Source of the DNA: Deltaproteobacteria bacterium | GTDB lineage: Bacteria > SAR324 > XYD2-FULL-50-16 | DNA length: 32,597 bases | Assembly: GCA_018657625.1 (NCBI GenBank) | Contig: JABHWU010000099.1 | Location: 1-32,597 of the forward strand | Direction: 5' to 3' | In this document: positions 16,635-25,385 of the stretch, in pieces | Position numbering within the stretch: the stretch's first letter is position 1 | Layout: each line of letters begins with the position of its first letter | Made by a program: the position numbers and the translations under genes | Notes under the pieces: model-generated | The model's input: only the letters and a program-made list of their open reading frames with translations | Told to the model about the DNA's origin: nothing | Database searches by the model: none

Positions 16635-17495
16635 ATGTTATTTATTGACTTAATATTACAAGGTCTTATTCAAGGTGGGGTATACGCCCTAATAGCCATT
16701 GGACTAACCATGGTATACGGTCTCCTCAGGATACTACATATCGCCCATGCCGGATTATATGCCCTGGGAGGTTACTGTGCCTTGTTGATCACAGAAGCCT
16801 CTGGCAGTTTTTCTCTGGGCATTGTCGGTTCAATGATCATTGTGGGAATCGTAGGAATGGCTGTTTACCGCCTCTTTTATCAACCTATCTTAGATAAACC
16901 TCCTGTTGTTGCTTTAATTGTTTCGATCGGTCTGTTCATTGGTATGGAGGAGTTGTATCGGATTTTCTTCGGAGCCAATGGTCTTAGCTATACGGTTGCT
17001 CCTTTACAAGGAACGATCGAGTTTTACGGTATCTTCATAAGACAAAGTGAAATTATTTCCTTGATATTGGCCTTAGTATTAATCAGTAGTTTATCGCTTT
17101 TTACTAAATACACAAGGATCGGTATCGCCTGGCGAGCCACTGTCACGGACCCGATAATGGCTGAGTCATTTGGGGTTGATGTCTTAAAAGTACGCTATCT
17201 GAACTTTTTTATTGGTTCAATGATGGCGGCCGCGGCGGGATCCATGGTTGGTTTAACCAATAATTTGGTGGAACCCACCATGGGAAGTATCCCCAGCTAT
17301 AAGGCCCTGGCAATTATTGTTTTGGGTGGTTTAGGTAACGTTCGGGGCACTCTGATAGCAGCTTTGGCTATTGGTTTAGCTGAATCTTTTGGAACCATTT
17401 ACCTGGGTGATTTTTTTGATCGGGATTCCATTGCTTTTGCATTTTTGATTATTGTTTTAATGATAAAACCCAAAGGGTTATTTACTAAGGAGTAA
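16635..17495 (+). CDS. livH: Branched-chain amino-acid ABC transporter permease LivH
   Basis: The inner-membrane permease has 286 residues, about eight hydrophobic helices and the family opening FIDLILQGLIQGGVYALIAI, TMVYGLLRILHIAHAG. The EAA-type cytoplasmic loop is in the stretch TDPIMAESFGVDVLKVRYLNFFIGSMMAAAAG, where it contacts an ATPase subunit. It ends LIIVLMIKPKGLFTKE, as LivH proteins do. The next permease gene begins three bases after its stop, so the two are translationally linked. It pairs with LivM to form the channel for the solute delivered by the binding protein encoded upstream. Confidence 0.93.
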   Translation: MLFIDLILQGLIQGGVYALIAIGLTMVYGLLRILHIAHAGLYALGGYCALLITEASGSFSLGIVGSMIIVGIVGMAVYRLFYQPILDKPPVVALIVSIGLFIGMEELYRIFFGANGLSYTVAPLQGTIEFYGIFIRQSEIISLILALVLISSLSLFTKYTRIGIAWRATVTDPIMAESFGVDVLKVRYLNFFIGSMMAAAAGSMVGLTNNLVEPTMGSIPSYKALAIIVLGGLGNVRGTLIAALAIGLAESFGTIYLGDFFDRDSIAFAFLIIVLMIKPKGLFTKE

Positions 17496-17498
17496 GGA

Positions 17499-18368
17499 AT
17501 GGGATACGAAATAAGCTTACTCACCATCATGGGAATCAGCGTGATCGGTGCTTTAAGCCTTAATATGATTTTGGGTTTTTGTGGACAAATTAGTTTAGGA
17601 CACGCTGCTTTTTTAGGGATCGGAGCTTACACATCAGCCATGTTAACTAAAGCTGGCATCCCCTTTTTACTAGCACTGCCAGCAGCTATGCTTTTATCAG
17701 GATTGATCGGCGTTATCGTTGGTTTTTCAAGTTTAAGAGTACGACACGACTTTTTAGCCATAACCACCATGGGGGTTTCTTTCCTGTTCACCGGGTTGGT
17801 CAGAAAGCAAGAATTCTTAGGTGGTGAAATGGGTATTGCCGCGATCCCTGATCCAGGATACGGCAAAGTTGGTTTTATGTTATTTGTTTTTGGATTAGCT
17901 ATCGCTTTGACCTTGTTTAGCTTATACATTAAGCGTTCCTGGATGGGATTTACTTTTGATACAGTGGCCGACGATGAAGATACAGCAACCTTACTCGGAG
18001 TTAACGTATCGGGTTACAAATTGATGGCCTTTGCATTGGGAACTGCTTTTGCCGGCCTGGCCGGTGCGCTCTATGCCCATAATGTAAAATTTATTGATCC
18101 CGAAAGTTTTGGTTTCATTGAGTCGATCACTATCCTGTCAATGGTAGTAATTGGCGGTACCGGTTCCGTTTGGGGGGTCATCTCAGCAGCAGTCGTTCTT
18201 AGTGTTTTCCCACTTTGGTTTCAGTTTATTGATGATTATAAACTTCTGGTTTATGGTGGGCTATTGTGTGCTGTCATGCTGTTAAGCCCTGAAGGCGTAA
18301 GTAGTCTGGTTGTGAAACTCTTTAACAAAATCTTCAAGCGGGAGAAAGCCATCCATGTTAACAATTAA
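17499..18368 (+). CDS. livM: Branched-chain amino-acid ABC transporter permease LivM
   Basis: The inner-membrane permease has 289 residues. The N-terminal part has the family block ALSLNMILGFCGQISLGHAA followed by FLGIGAYTSAML. The coupling loop is around VADDEDTATLLGVNVSGYKL, then FALGTAFAGLAGALYAHN. It is shorter than enteric LivM (about 425 residues), because the N-terminal extension of the enteric protein is absent, as in most HAAT permeases. Its last 14 bases overlap the start of livG. It forms a heterodimer with LivH. Confidence 0.93.
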   Translation: MGYEISLLTIMGISVIGALSLNMILGFCGQISLGHAAFLGIGAYTSAMLTKAGIPFLLALPAAMLLSGLIGVIVGFSSLRVRHDFLAITTMGVSFLFTGLVRKQEFLGGEMGIAAIPDPGYGKVGFMLFVFGLAIALTLFSLYIKRSWMGFTFDTVADDEDTATLLGVNVSGYKLMAFALGTAFAGLAGALYAHNVKFIDPESFGFIESITILSMVVIGGTGSVWGVISAAVVLSVFPLWFQFIDDYKLLVYGGLLCAVMLLSPEGVSSLVVKLFNKIFKREKAIHVNN

Positions 18369-19092
18369 TAACATCACTGTAGATTTCGGCGGTGTCAAAG
18401 CTGTTGATAACGTCTCCTTTTCTTTTCAAGACCGGGAATTGCTTGGTTTAATCGGCCCCAACGGTGCCGGAAAAACAACCTTGATGAAAGTGATCACGGG
18501 CACGGTAAAACCGACTTCGGGGTCAGTATCACTAGACAAATCTAATTTAAACGGAAAGGCACCTTATCTTAGAATCAGGGCAGGCATTGGGATTTCACAA
18601 CAGATCGTGCATCCTGTTAATTCAATGACTGTTTTAGAAAATGTCACCTTTGCCGCGGGACATTCAAAAACTGATCAAGTCTTCTTGTCTCTATTTAAAA
18701 CGAATCGTGCGATTGAAAAAGAAGAAGCCTTAAATCTCCTGAAAATGGTTGAAATTGAAGATGTTGCTGATGAAAAACCGGAGAATCTACCACTTGGATA
18801 TATCAAACGTCTTGAATTAGCGCGTGCCCTGGCACTAAAACCAAAATTGCTTTTACTGGATGAACCTTTAGCTGGTTTAAATCAATCAGAAGCTGAACGT
18901 TTATCAAATACCCTTCTTAAATTAAATCAACAGGGACAGAATATCATTCTTATCGAACACAATTTAACAGAAGTCGTTCGAATCTGTCAGCGATTGGTAG
19001 TGATCGATAATGGTAAAAAAATTGGAGAAGGGGAACCTAAAACAGTGATGAATAATCCGGTTGTCAGAACCGCATACTTAGGTAGGAGTTAA
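18355..19092 (+). CDS. livG: ABC transporter ATPase LivG
   Basis: The ATPase has 245 residues. Walker A is GPNGAGKTT (34-42), Walker B is LLLLDE (165-170) with the catalytic E170, and the switch His follows in LIEHNLTEV. The ABC signature is unusual: at 145-158 it reads LPLGYIKRLELARA, where LivG proteins normally have L-x-x-G-Q-x-R. The Gly is kept but the Gln after it is Tyr. That should still allow a working dimer with LivF, whose own signature is canonical, but it is worth noting. GGGAG upstream of ATG 18355 provides a ribosome binding site inside livM. It is followed by livF after one base. Confidence 0.92.
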   Translation: MLTINNITVDFGGVKAVDNVSFSFQDRELLGLIGPNGAGKTTLMKVITGTVKPTSGSVSLDKSNLNGKAPYLRIRAGIGISQQIVHPVNSMTVLENVTFAAGHSKTDQVFLSLFKTNRAIEKEEALNLLKMVEIEDVADEKPENLPLGYIKRLELARALALKPKLLLLDEPLAGLNQSEAERLSNTLLKLNQQGQNIILIEHNLTEVVRICQRLVVIDNGKKIGEGEPKTVMNNPVVRTAYLGRS

Positions 19093-19093
19093 C

Positions 19094-19798
19094 ATGCTAT
19101 TTTTAAAAGATATGAGTTGTGGATATGGCGCGCTAACTGTTGTCAATAATCTGTCTCTCCATATACCAAAAGGAATCGTCTATGCCTTGATTGGGGCTAA
19201 TGGCGCCGGAAAATCTTCAACTATCATGACGATTGCGGGTCAGGTCAGCCTTAAAAACGGAAGCATTGAGTTTGAAGGGCATGACATCTCAAAAGTACCA
19301 CTTAAAGATCGAATACGAAGGGGGATTGCAGTAGCTCCGGAAGGGCGTCGATTATTTTCAGATATGACTGTGGAGGAAAATTTAGCAATGGGAAGTTATA
19401 CACTCCCCACAAATCATTTTTCAGAAAATAAAAATAAAGTACTGGAGCTCTTTCCAAGGTTAGGTGAGAGATTTACTCAACAAGCAGGATCACTTTCCGG
19501 TGGAGAGCAACAAATGCTAGCAATCGGTCGGGCGTTAATGTCGAGACCAAAACTTCTGATCATTGATGAGCTTTCACTGGGGTTAATGCCTAAAGTAATC
19601 GATCTGTGTTATCTTGCCATTGAAAAGTTAAAAAATGAAGGTGTCACAATTCTCTTAGTGGAACAGAATACCGCTCGGGCATTTGAAGTGGCTGATGAAG
19701 TTTGCGTACTTGAATCCGGCTTAAATGTCTGGCAAGGGAAAGCGGAGGACGCTAAAAAAGATCCCAAACTGGTTGATGCTTATTTAGGACTTAATTAA
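19094..19798 (+). CDS. livF: ABC transporter ATPase LivF
   Basis: The ATPase has 234 residues. Walker A is GANGAGKSS (34-42), and the family-typical RGIAVAPEGRRLFSDMTVEENL follows. The signature is the canonical LSGGEQQML (134-142) and Walker B is LLIIDE (154-159). The residue after the catalytic Glu is Leu where most have Pro (IDELSLGLMP). It ends with YLGLN, as LivF proteins do. It is the last gene of the liv operon. A terminator-like hairpin follows about 200 bases later. Confidence 0.93.
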   Translation: MLFLKDMSCGYGALTVVNNLSLHIPKGIVYALIGANGAGKSSTIMTIAGQVSLKNGSIEFEGHDISKVPLKDRIRRGIAVAPEGRRLFSDMTVEENLAMGSYTLPTNHFSENKNKVLELFPRLGERFTQQAGSLSGGEQQMLAIGRALMSRPKLLIIDELSLGLMPKVIDLCYLAIEKLKNEGVTILLVEQNTARAFEVADEVCVLESGLNVWQGKAEDAKKDPKLVDAYLGLN

Positions 19799-19952
19799 CT
19801 GATAACAAACAACATTTTTATAATCATATACAAATGGATTTGAAATGTTTGGTTAAAAACTCTTAAGAACTTGTTCTCGGTTTTTACCTGATATCTAAAG
19901 ACTGCATAAAGCTGATAATTAGGATGAAGATCGCTATATTTGTTTCAGGAAA

Positions 19953-19977
19953 GAGGGAAGCAATTTAATGCTTCCTC
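19953..19977. terminator. Hairpin in the convergent livF-accC gap
   Basis: A stem GAG(G)GAAGCA at 19953-19962 pairs with TGCTTCCTC at 19969-19977, with one bulged G and a six-base AT loop. It lies in the 229-base region between livF and accC. A run of A follows on the plus strand, so there is no proper T-tract there. It may back up the adjacent terminator or act in RNA stability. Confidence 0.4.
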
Positions 19978-19997
19978 TCAAAAAAAGGGTGGAGTAG

Positions 19998-20029
19998 ACA
20001 AACCCCATTTCCCTGTAGGGGCTTGTTTT
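19998..20029 (+). terminator. Probable intrinsic terminator of the liv operon
   Basis: ACAAACCCC (19998-20006) pairs with GGGGCTTGT (20018-20026) through CCCC/GGGG and ACAA/TTGT with one mismatch, and four T (20026-20029) continue from the stem. Its end touches the stop of accC on the other strand, where the reverse copy of the hairpin is followed only by a three-T run. It may work in both directions. Confidence 0.6.
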
Positions 20030-21368
20030 ACATTTTAACAAAATACTTAAGAAAAGAAGTATCTATTTCAGCTTGTTGATATCTGAGGCTTCTGAGTACA
20101 CGTCGATGAAGCTTGATATTGGTATTGACACCTTCAATAACATATTCATCTAAAGCGCCCAACATTTTACGGGTGGCAGATAGACGATCTTTATCATAAG
20201 AAATTAATTTAGCAATCATGGAATCATAATACTGTGGAATATACCACCCATAATAGGCGGCTGAATCGACTCTGACACCAAACCCACCCGGTGCATGGTA
20301 TTCAATAATTTCTCCCGGGCTAGGGATAAAGGTTTCAGCATCTTCTGCATTAATTCGACATTCAATAGCATGCCCGCTAATTTTAATATCTTCCTGTTTT
20401 AGTTCAAGCTTTTCACCGGCTGACACTTTAATCATTTCCTTAACAATATCGACACCGGTAACCATTTCAGTTACAGGATGTTCAACCTGGAGACGGGTAT
20501 TCATTTCCATAAAATAGTAATTACCATGTTTATCCAGCAGGAATTCAATGGTACCAGCGGAAAAATAACCAACTTTTTTAGCCACGGCAACGGCATCAGC
20601 GCCCATTTTCTGTCGTAATTCTTCAGTGAGGCCAGAGGCAGGTGCTTCTTCAATTACTTTTTGATTTCTGCGTTGAATGGAGCAATCCCGTTCACCTAAA
20701 TGAATCACATTTCCAAATTTATCACCCAATAACTGAATCTCGATATGTCGGGGTTCTTCAATAAATTTTTCCAGAAAAACTTCATCATTATTGAAACAGG
20801 TCATTGCTTCAGCCTTAGCGGTTTCAAAAGCATTGAACAATCCGGCTTTGGAATTTACAATCCGAATCCCTCTCCCACCGCCACCAGCCGAGGCTTTTAT
20901 CATTACCGGATATCCCAGGGATTTCGCCATTTGTGCTAATTGTTTGGTATTGGTAATGGCTTCTTTACTTCCGGGTGTTGTCGGACAACCGGCTTCTTCT
21001 GCTACTTTTCGTGCCGTTATCTTATCACCCATTTTCTTAATCACTGTTGAGCTGGGACCGATAAAATCAATGCCGGAAGCATTACATTTTTCTACGAAGT
21101 TTCCATCTTCTGCTAAAAATCCGTATCCCGGATGAATTGCCTCTGCACCTGTTACTTCAGCTACTGAAATAATGGCAGGAATTTTTAGATAACTATCAAT
21201 TGAAGCCGGATTTCCGATACACATGGACTCATCTGAAATCTGGACATGGAGTGCATTTTTATCTGCTGTTGAATGGACTGCCACTGTTTTAATGCCCATT
21301 TCTTTACAGGCCCGTATGATTCGTACTGCAATCTCACCGCGATTTGCGATCAGGATTTTTTTATACAT
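20028..21368 (-). CDS. accC: Biotin carboxylase subunit of acetyl-CoA carboxylase
   Basis: AccC carboxylates biotin on AccB with bicarbonate and ATP, the first half of malonyl-CoA formation for fatty-acid synthesis. The protein has 446 residues, the standard length. It begins MYKKILIANRGEIAVRIIRA and has the ATP-grasp Gly-rich loop AGGGGRGIRIV (161-171). Residue numbering matches the E. coli enzyme at K116, K159, E288, N290, R292, Q294, V295 and E296 (block MEMNTRLQVEHPVTE). All catalytic residues are present. It is the last gene of a minus-strand series, 114 bases after accB. Confidence 0.96.
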   Translation of the reverse strand: MYKKILIANRGEIAVRIIRACKEMGIKTVAVHSTADKNALHVQISDESMCIGNPASIDSYLKIPAIISVAEVTGAEAIHPGYGFLAEDGNFVEKCNASGIDFIGPSSTVIKKMGDKITARKVAEEAGCPTTPGSKEAITNTKQLAQMAKSLGYPVMIKASAGGGGRGIRIVNSKAGLFNAFETAKAEAMTCFNNDEVFLEKFIEEPRHIEIQLLGDKFGNVIHLGERDCSIQRRNQKVIEEAPASGLTEELRQKMGADAVAVAKKVGYFSAGTIEFLLDKHGNYYFMEMNTRLQVEHPVTEMVTGVDIVKEMIKVSAGEKLELKQEDIKISGHAIECRINAEDAETFIPSPGEIIEYHAPGGFGVRVDSAAYYGWYIPQYYDSMIAKLISYDKDRLSATRKMLGALDEYVIEGVNTNIKLHRRVLRSLRYQQAEIDTSFLKYFVKM

Positions 21369-21482
21369 CCTAAAAATTAAGTAAGTGGGTTTTGTGATTC
21401 AGATTGATACGGCACTAATTTCGACAATGAATCGACAAGGTAGACTGTATCAAAAAGTGAAGTCTAAGAAAGTATTTATATT

Positions 21483-21977
21483 CTAATCGATTCGGATTGC
21501 TAAAATTTTACCCCCAAATTCAACGGGAGTTGCATTCTCACATAACAGTTCTACGATCGTCCCATTCACATCAGATTCAATTTCATTCATTAATTTCATA
21601 GCCTCAATGATGCAAAGTGTTTGTCCTTTAACAACTTTGTCTCCAACTTGTACATAAGCGGGTGCATCAGGAGCTGAAGATACGTAGTAGGTACCAACCA
21701 GAGGTGATGTAATGTAATGAATATTTTGGTCGACAGCAGGTGCTTCTGCAACAACTTCTGCAGATGTTTGTGGAACAGGGTCAATTTGGGTAACTGCAGG
21801 TGGTTGAGTAATTTCAGGTACGGAAGCCACAATATTGGTTTGAGTTACCGGAGATTCGATACGTTCCCGTTTTAATGTCAATTTTACCTTTTCTTCTTCA
21901 ATGGTAATCTCCGACAGGTCAGAATCACCCATTAATTGAATCAGATCTTTTATATAACTGCTATCAGCTAAATTCAT
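21483..21977 (-). CDS. accB: Biotin carboxyl carrier protein of acetyl-CoA carboxylase
   Basis: The protein has 164 residues. The N-terminal part (1-38, DLIQLMGDSDLSEITIEEEK) is the interaction helix typical of AccB. A Pro/Ala/Thr/Val-rich flexible linker covers about 42-85. The C-terminal biotinyl domain (88-164) carries EAMKLMNEIESD with the biotinylated K128, preceded by the thumb-like SPLVGTYYVSSAPDAP. It is encoded between proS and accC on the same strand. The gaps of 99 and 114 bases are large enough for extra promoters. AccA and AccD are not in the window. Confidence 0.95.
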   Translation of the reverse strand: MNLADSSYIKDLIQLMGDSDLSEITIEEEKVKLTLKRERIESPVTQTNIVASVPEITQPPAVTQIDPVPQTSAEVVAEAPAVDQNIHYITSPLVGTYYVSSAPDAPAYVQVGDKVVKGQTLCIIEAMKLMNEIESDVNGTIVELLCENATPVEFGGKILAIRID

Positions 21978-22076
21978 GTATTAAAACTCGTTAAAAGTAA
22001 GTAAGGTCATTTTCAAAAAATATCTTATATATAATAATAAAATAGTATTAACTTTTTATTCATAAAGCAGAGCGAA

Positions 22077-23516
22077 TTAATATGCCAAAGCAAATATGAC
22101 ACGTTGTTTTGATGGTTTTCCAGAATAGATGCATTTACCTGCTTCAAGTTCTCCATCATTTGGTATTAAACGAATTGAAGCTTTGGTTTCCGCTTGAATT
22201 TTTCCCGCTGTTTCTGTTGTGCCATCCCAATGTGCCAGAACAAACGCCCCTTTTTCGGAAAATATTTTCTTAAACTCGTCATAAGTATCGACTTTCATCA
22301 TATTTTCACCTAACAAGGCTTTCGCACGGTTAAACAAGTTGCTTTGGATATCATCCAGCAATTGAGGTACTATTGTCGCAATTTCATTCATACTACAAAC
22401 CTGTTTATCCCTTGTATCCCGTCTAACAACCATTCCACCATTATTAGCCACATCTTTAGGGCCAACTTCAATTCTTAAGGGCACACCTTTTTGAATCCAG
22501 GTAAAAAATTTATCACCGGGTTTCATATTGTCACGATAGTCAATCTTAACATTTAAGGCCCCTAATTCCTTCTTTAATACTTCTGCAATTTTTTCAGAAT
22601 GAGCAATAGTACTTTGTTGATCTAATTCCGATTTAAAAATAGGAACAATCACCACTTTTGTGGGTGCAATTTTAGGTGGTAGAATAATCCCATCATCATC
22701 TCCATGGGTCATAATAATTCCACCGATACTTCGTGTAGAAATTCCCCAGGATGTTGTCCAGGCATGTTCAAGGACATTATCGCGATTTAAAAATTCAATA
22801 TCGAAAGCCCTGGCAAAATTCTGACCCAGATTATGAGATGTCGCTGATTGCAAAGCTTTTTTATCCTGCATCATCGCTTCAAGCGTATAGGTTGTTAGTG
22901 CACCTGCAAACTTCTCGTGGGCTGGTTTTTGGCCTGGAATGACAGGAATCGCACAATAATCTTCTAAAATTTCCCGATAAATCTCCAGCATTTTCAAGGT
23001 TTCCTCTTCAGCCTGTTCTTGAGTTTCATGAGCAGTATGCCCTTCCTGCCATAAAAATTCCGAGGTTCTTAAAAACAAACGCGTGCGTTTTTCCCAACGC
23101 ATCACATTGGCCCACTGATTAATTAAAATCGGTAGATCCCGGTAACTTTTTAACCACTTGGAATACATGTGCCCAATAACTGTTTCAGATGTCGGTCTAA
23201 TCACATATGGCTCTTCCAGTTCTTTACCTCCGGCATGTGTAACAACAGCCAATTCCGGTGCAAAACCTTCAACATGTTCTGCTTCTTTTTTCATAAAGTT
23301 TTCCGGTATCAACAGCGGAAAATAAGCGTTCACATGACCGGTTTCTTTGAATCGATAATCCAGTTTGGACTGGATAGATTCCCAGATACCATAACCATCT
23401 GGTCGAATTACCATACAACCTTTAACGGGTGCATGATCTGCCAGTTGACCTGCCATGATAACATCCTGATACCACTGTGGAAAATTTTCAGAACGGGGAG
23501 TTATATTTTTTGCCAT
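22077..23516 (-). CDS. proS: Prolyl-tRNA synthetase, archaeal/eukaryotic type (type 3)
   Basis: This class II synthetase charges tRNA-Pro. The product has 479 residues, the size of the short type without the bacterial editing insertion; standard bacterial ProRS has about 570. Type-3 marks include the N-terminal FPQWYQDVIMAGQLADHAPV, KGCMVIRPDGYGIWE, RPTSET (107-112), the motif 2 block FLRTSEFLWQEGHTAH (148-163), IMTHGDDDGIILPP and a C-terminus ending in Tyr. GAGGTGAT before the ATG is a strong ribosome binding site. It starts 14 bases after xseA. Type 3 occurs in archaea, eukaryotes and some bacteria (for example Thermus, mycoplasmas and some Bacteroidetes), so its presence is a lineage or transfer clue. 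The absence of a cis-editing domain implies a trans-editing protein elsewhere or none. Confidence 0.93.
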   Translation of the reverse strand: MAKNITPRSENFPQWYQDVIMAGQLADHAPVKGCMVIRPDGYGIWESIQSKLDYRFKETGHVNAYFPLLIPENFMKKEAEHVEGFAPELAVVTHAGGKELEEPYVIRPTSETVIGHMYSKWLKSYRDLPILINQWANVMRWEKRTRLFLRTSEFLWQEGHTAHETQEQAEEETLKMLEIYREILEDYCAIPVIPGQKPAHEKFAGALTTYTLEAMMQDKKALQSATSHNLGQNFARAFDIEFLNRDNVLEHAWTTSWGISTRSIGGIIMTHGDDDGIILPPKIAPTKVVIVPIFKSELDQQSTIAHSEKIAEVLKKELGALNVKIDYRDNMKPGDKFFTWIQKGVPLRIEVGPKDVANNGGMVVRRDTRDKQVCSMNEIATIVPQLLDDIQSNLFNRAKALLGENMMKVDTYDEFKKIFSEKGAFVLAHWDGTTETAGKIQAETKASIRLIPNDGELEAGKCIYSGKPSKQRVIFALAY

Positions 23517-23530
23517 ATCACCTCAATATT

Positions 23531-24868
23531 TTATTGGGAGTTTATTTTAGGAATTATCTTTTCTGTTTTACTTTTTATAGTACCATCAGAAAGCTTAATA
23601 AAAATTGTTGAATCCAATTCAACTTGTTTAACTGATGAAATCGTTTGCTGCGATTCATCCATTGCTACTGAGTATCCCCGATCCAAAATTGAAAGTGGAC
23701 TAAGAGAATTTAACACATGGGATAGCTCATTAAATTTTGTCTTCTTTTTTTCTAACAGCGTTTTTGTATTGAACTCCAATCGTTTTAATAAATCGTTTAC
23801 CTGGTTTTTTATGAGAACAATTAAATTATTAGGCGACTTAAACTGCAAGCGTTGATCAATCATCCCTAAAAATGATCTTTGTTCACTGATTTGTGATTTT
23901 ACGATTCTTTCCAACCGGGTTGATAAATCATCAACTTTCATTGTATGTGACTGAATCACCCACTCCGGTGAGCGTAATCTTTTTTTAAAAAATTTCAGCC
24001 GCTCCTGATAGCCTCTAATCCCTTGAACCATCAAATATTGAAGACGATCCCGATAGTTTTGAACCAACTCTTCCAGGTCTGATTTTAATGGGACAGCGAG
24101 TTCCGCTGCGGCTGACGGCGTCGGTGCTCTGAGATCAGCCACAAAATCAGAAATTGTGAAATCCGTTTCATGGCCAACCGCGCTAATAATGGGTATTTTG
24201 GACTTAAAGATGGCTTTGGCAACAACTTCTTCGTTAAAAGCCCAAAGATCTTCAATGGAGCCCCCTCCACGAGCGACAATAATCAGATCAATAGCTTCTT
24301 TTTGCAATTGACGGATCGCTTTGGCAATTTCACGAGAAGCGTTTTCACCCTGTACCGCCACCGGATTAATCAATACCGGTATATTCGGAAAACGACGCTT
24401 TAGCACATTTAATATATCCCGAATGGCAGCTCCGGTGGGAGACGTCACTATTCCAATACCGCAGGGCAAAACAGGTAATGCCTGCTTATGTTCCGCATCA
24501 AACAAACCTTCCAGGTGAAGTTTTTGTTTCAGCTGCTCAAATGCCAACTGAAGTGCACCGGTACCCAATGGTTCAATACTGTCAATAATCAATTGATATT
24601 GCCCTCTGGGTTTATAAACAGTAATTCTACCTTTAGCTAAAACTTCCAATCCACTTTCAAGATCAAATTTAATCCTCTGAGCAGTGGATTTAAACATTAC
24701 AGCAGAGATTTGAGCAAAAGGATCCTTTAAATTGAAATAGACATGTCCGGAACGGGGGAAAGCCAGATTGGAAACTTCTCCCTGGAGATATACCCGTTCA
24801 AATTCCAATTCAAAATAGTCTTTTATTTGCTCAGTGAGCTCAGAAATGGTTAGTGGTAGTTTTTGCAT
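23531..24868 (-). CDS. xseA: Exodeoxyribonuclease VII large subunit
   Basis: The product has 445 residues, the normal length. An N-terminal OB-fold (about 1-100) opens with LTISELTEQIKDYFELEFERVYLQGEVSN, and the catalytic core has GIVTSPTGAAIRDI, ARGGGSIEDLWAFNEE and GHETDFTISDFVADLRAP, the hallmark metal-binding region. A long coiled-coil segment (about 265-385) and the C-terminal DRGYS motif complete it. It forms the multi-subunit single-strand exonuclease with XseB, whose small gene I do not find in the window. It lies 46 bases after ilvH and 14 before proS, so it is probably co-transcribed with both. Confidence 0.94.
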   Translation of the reverse strand: MQKLPLTISELTEQIKDYFELEFERVYLQGEVSNLAFPRSGHVYFNLKDPFAQISAVMFKSTAQRIKFDLESGLEVLAKGRITVYKPRGQYQLIIDSIEPLGTGALQLAFEQLKQKLHLEGLFDAEHKQALPVLPCGIGIVTSPTGAAIRDILNVLKRRFPNIPVLINPVAVQGENASREIAKAIRQLQKEAIDLIIVARGGGSIEDLWAFNEEVVAKAIFKSKIPIISAVGHETDFTISDFVADLRAPTPSAAAELAVPLKSDLEELVQNYRDRLQYLMVQGIRGYQERLKFFKKRLRSPEWVIQSHTMKVDDLSTRLERIVKSQISEQRSFLGMIDQRLQFKSPNNLIVLIKNQVNDLLKRLEFNTKTLLEKKKTKFNELSHVLNSLSPLSILDRGYSVAMDESQQTISSVKQVELDSTIFIKLSDGTIKSKTEKIIPKINSQ

Positions 24869-24914
24869 TCAACGAATCACAGTTAAGACCTATTTTCAGT
24901 CAGTAATGAAAATA

Positions 24915-25385
24915 CTATTTATGGATAGCGGCTTCTCCAGTTCTGGATAGTTCAATAATTTCAAATTCCCGAAAAACATCCGTCATTCCATCTAATAGCG
25001 AAGCACTGCCAACGACCCTAAAACTAGCGGATTTACCATTCATTTCAATAATTGAAGCTTCATAAGCGTTAGCGAGTTGTATAATTCGTGCCCGGTTCTC
25101 TGAATTCATTTTCACTTTAATCAACATAAGTTCAAGTGAAACGCTGTCATCTGGCTTCAAAAGTGTCACTTCAAAAATATAAACAATATTTTTCAACAAT
25201 TTTAAAATGTGATTGATCCTTTGATCGTCTCCACCGGTAACCAGGGTTAATCGATGAGTACCGACATTTTCTGCTTCACCTGAACAAATTGAGTCGACAT
25301 TGTATCCTCTGGAAGTGAACAGTTCGGTAATTCTGGCCAGAGCGCCAATTTTATCATCCATTAATATCGAAATTACATATTTCAT
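24915..25385 (-). CDS. ilvH: Acetolactate synthase small (regulatory) subunit
   Basis: This 156-residue subunit activates the catalytic subunit and gives valine feedback inhibition. The N-terminal ACT domain (1-75) starts YVISILMDDKIGALARITEL and continues with GYNVDSICSGEAE. The C-terminal domain follows from about residue 80 (SLELMLIKVKMN). The start overlaps the end of ilvB by four bases, the usual coupled arrangement. Length and motifs match the regular bacterial IlvH/IlvN type. Confidence 0.94.
   Translation of the reverse strand: MKYVISILMDDKIGALARITELFTSRGYNVDSICSGEAENVGTHRLTLVTGGDDQRINHILKLLKNIVYIFEVTLLKPDDSVSLELMLIKVKMNSENRARIIQLANAYEASIIEMNGKSASFRVVGSASLLDGMTDVFREFEIIELSRTGEAAIHK

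Noticed and set aside
23169..23855. Plus-strand 228-codon open frame across proS and xseA
   Set aside because: Antisense to two certain genes. Its Phe/Cys/Ser-rich composition is that of a reverse-frame shadow.
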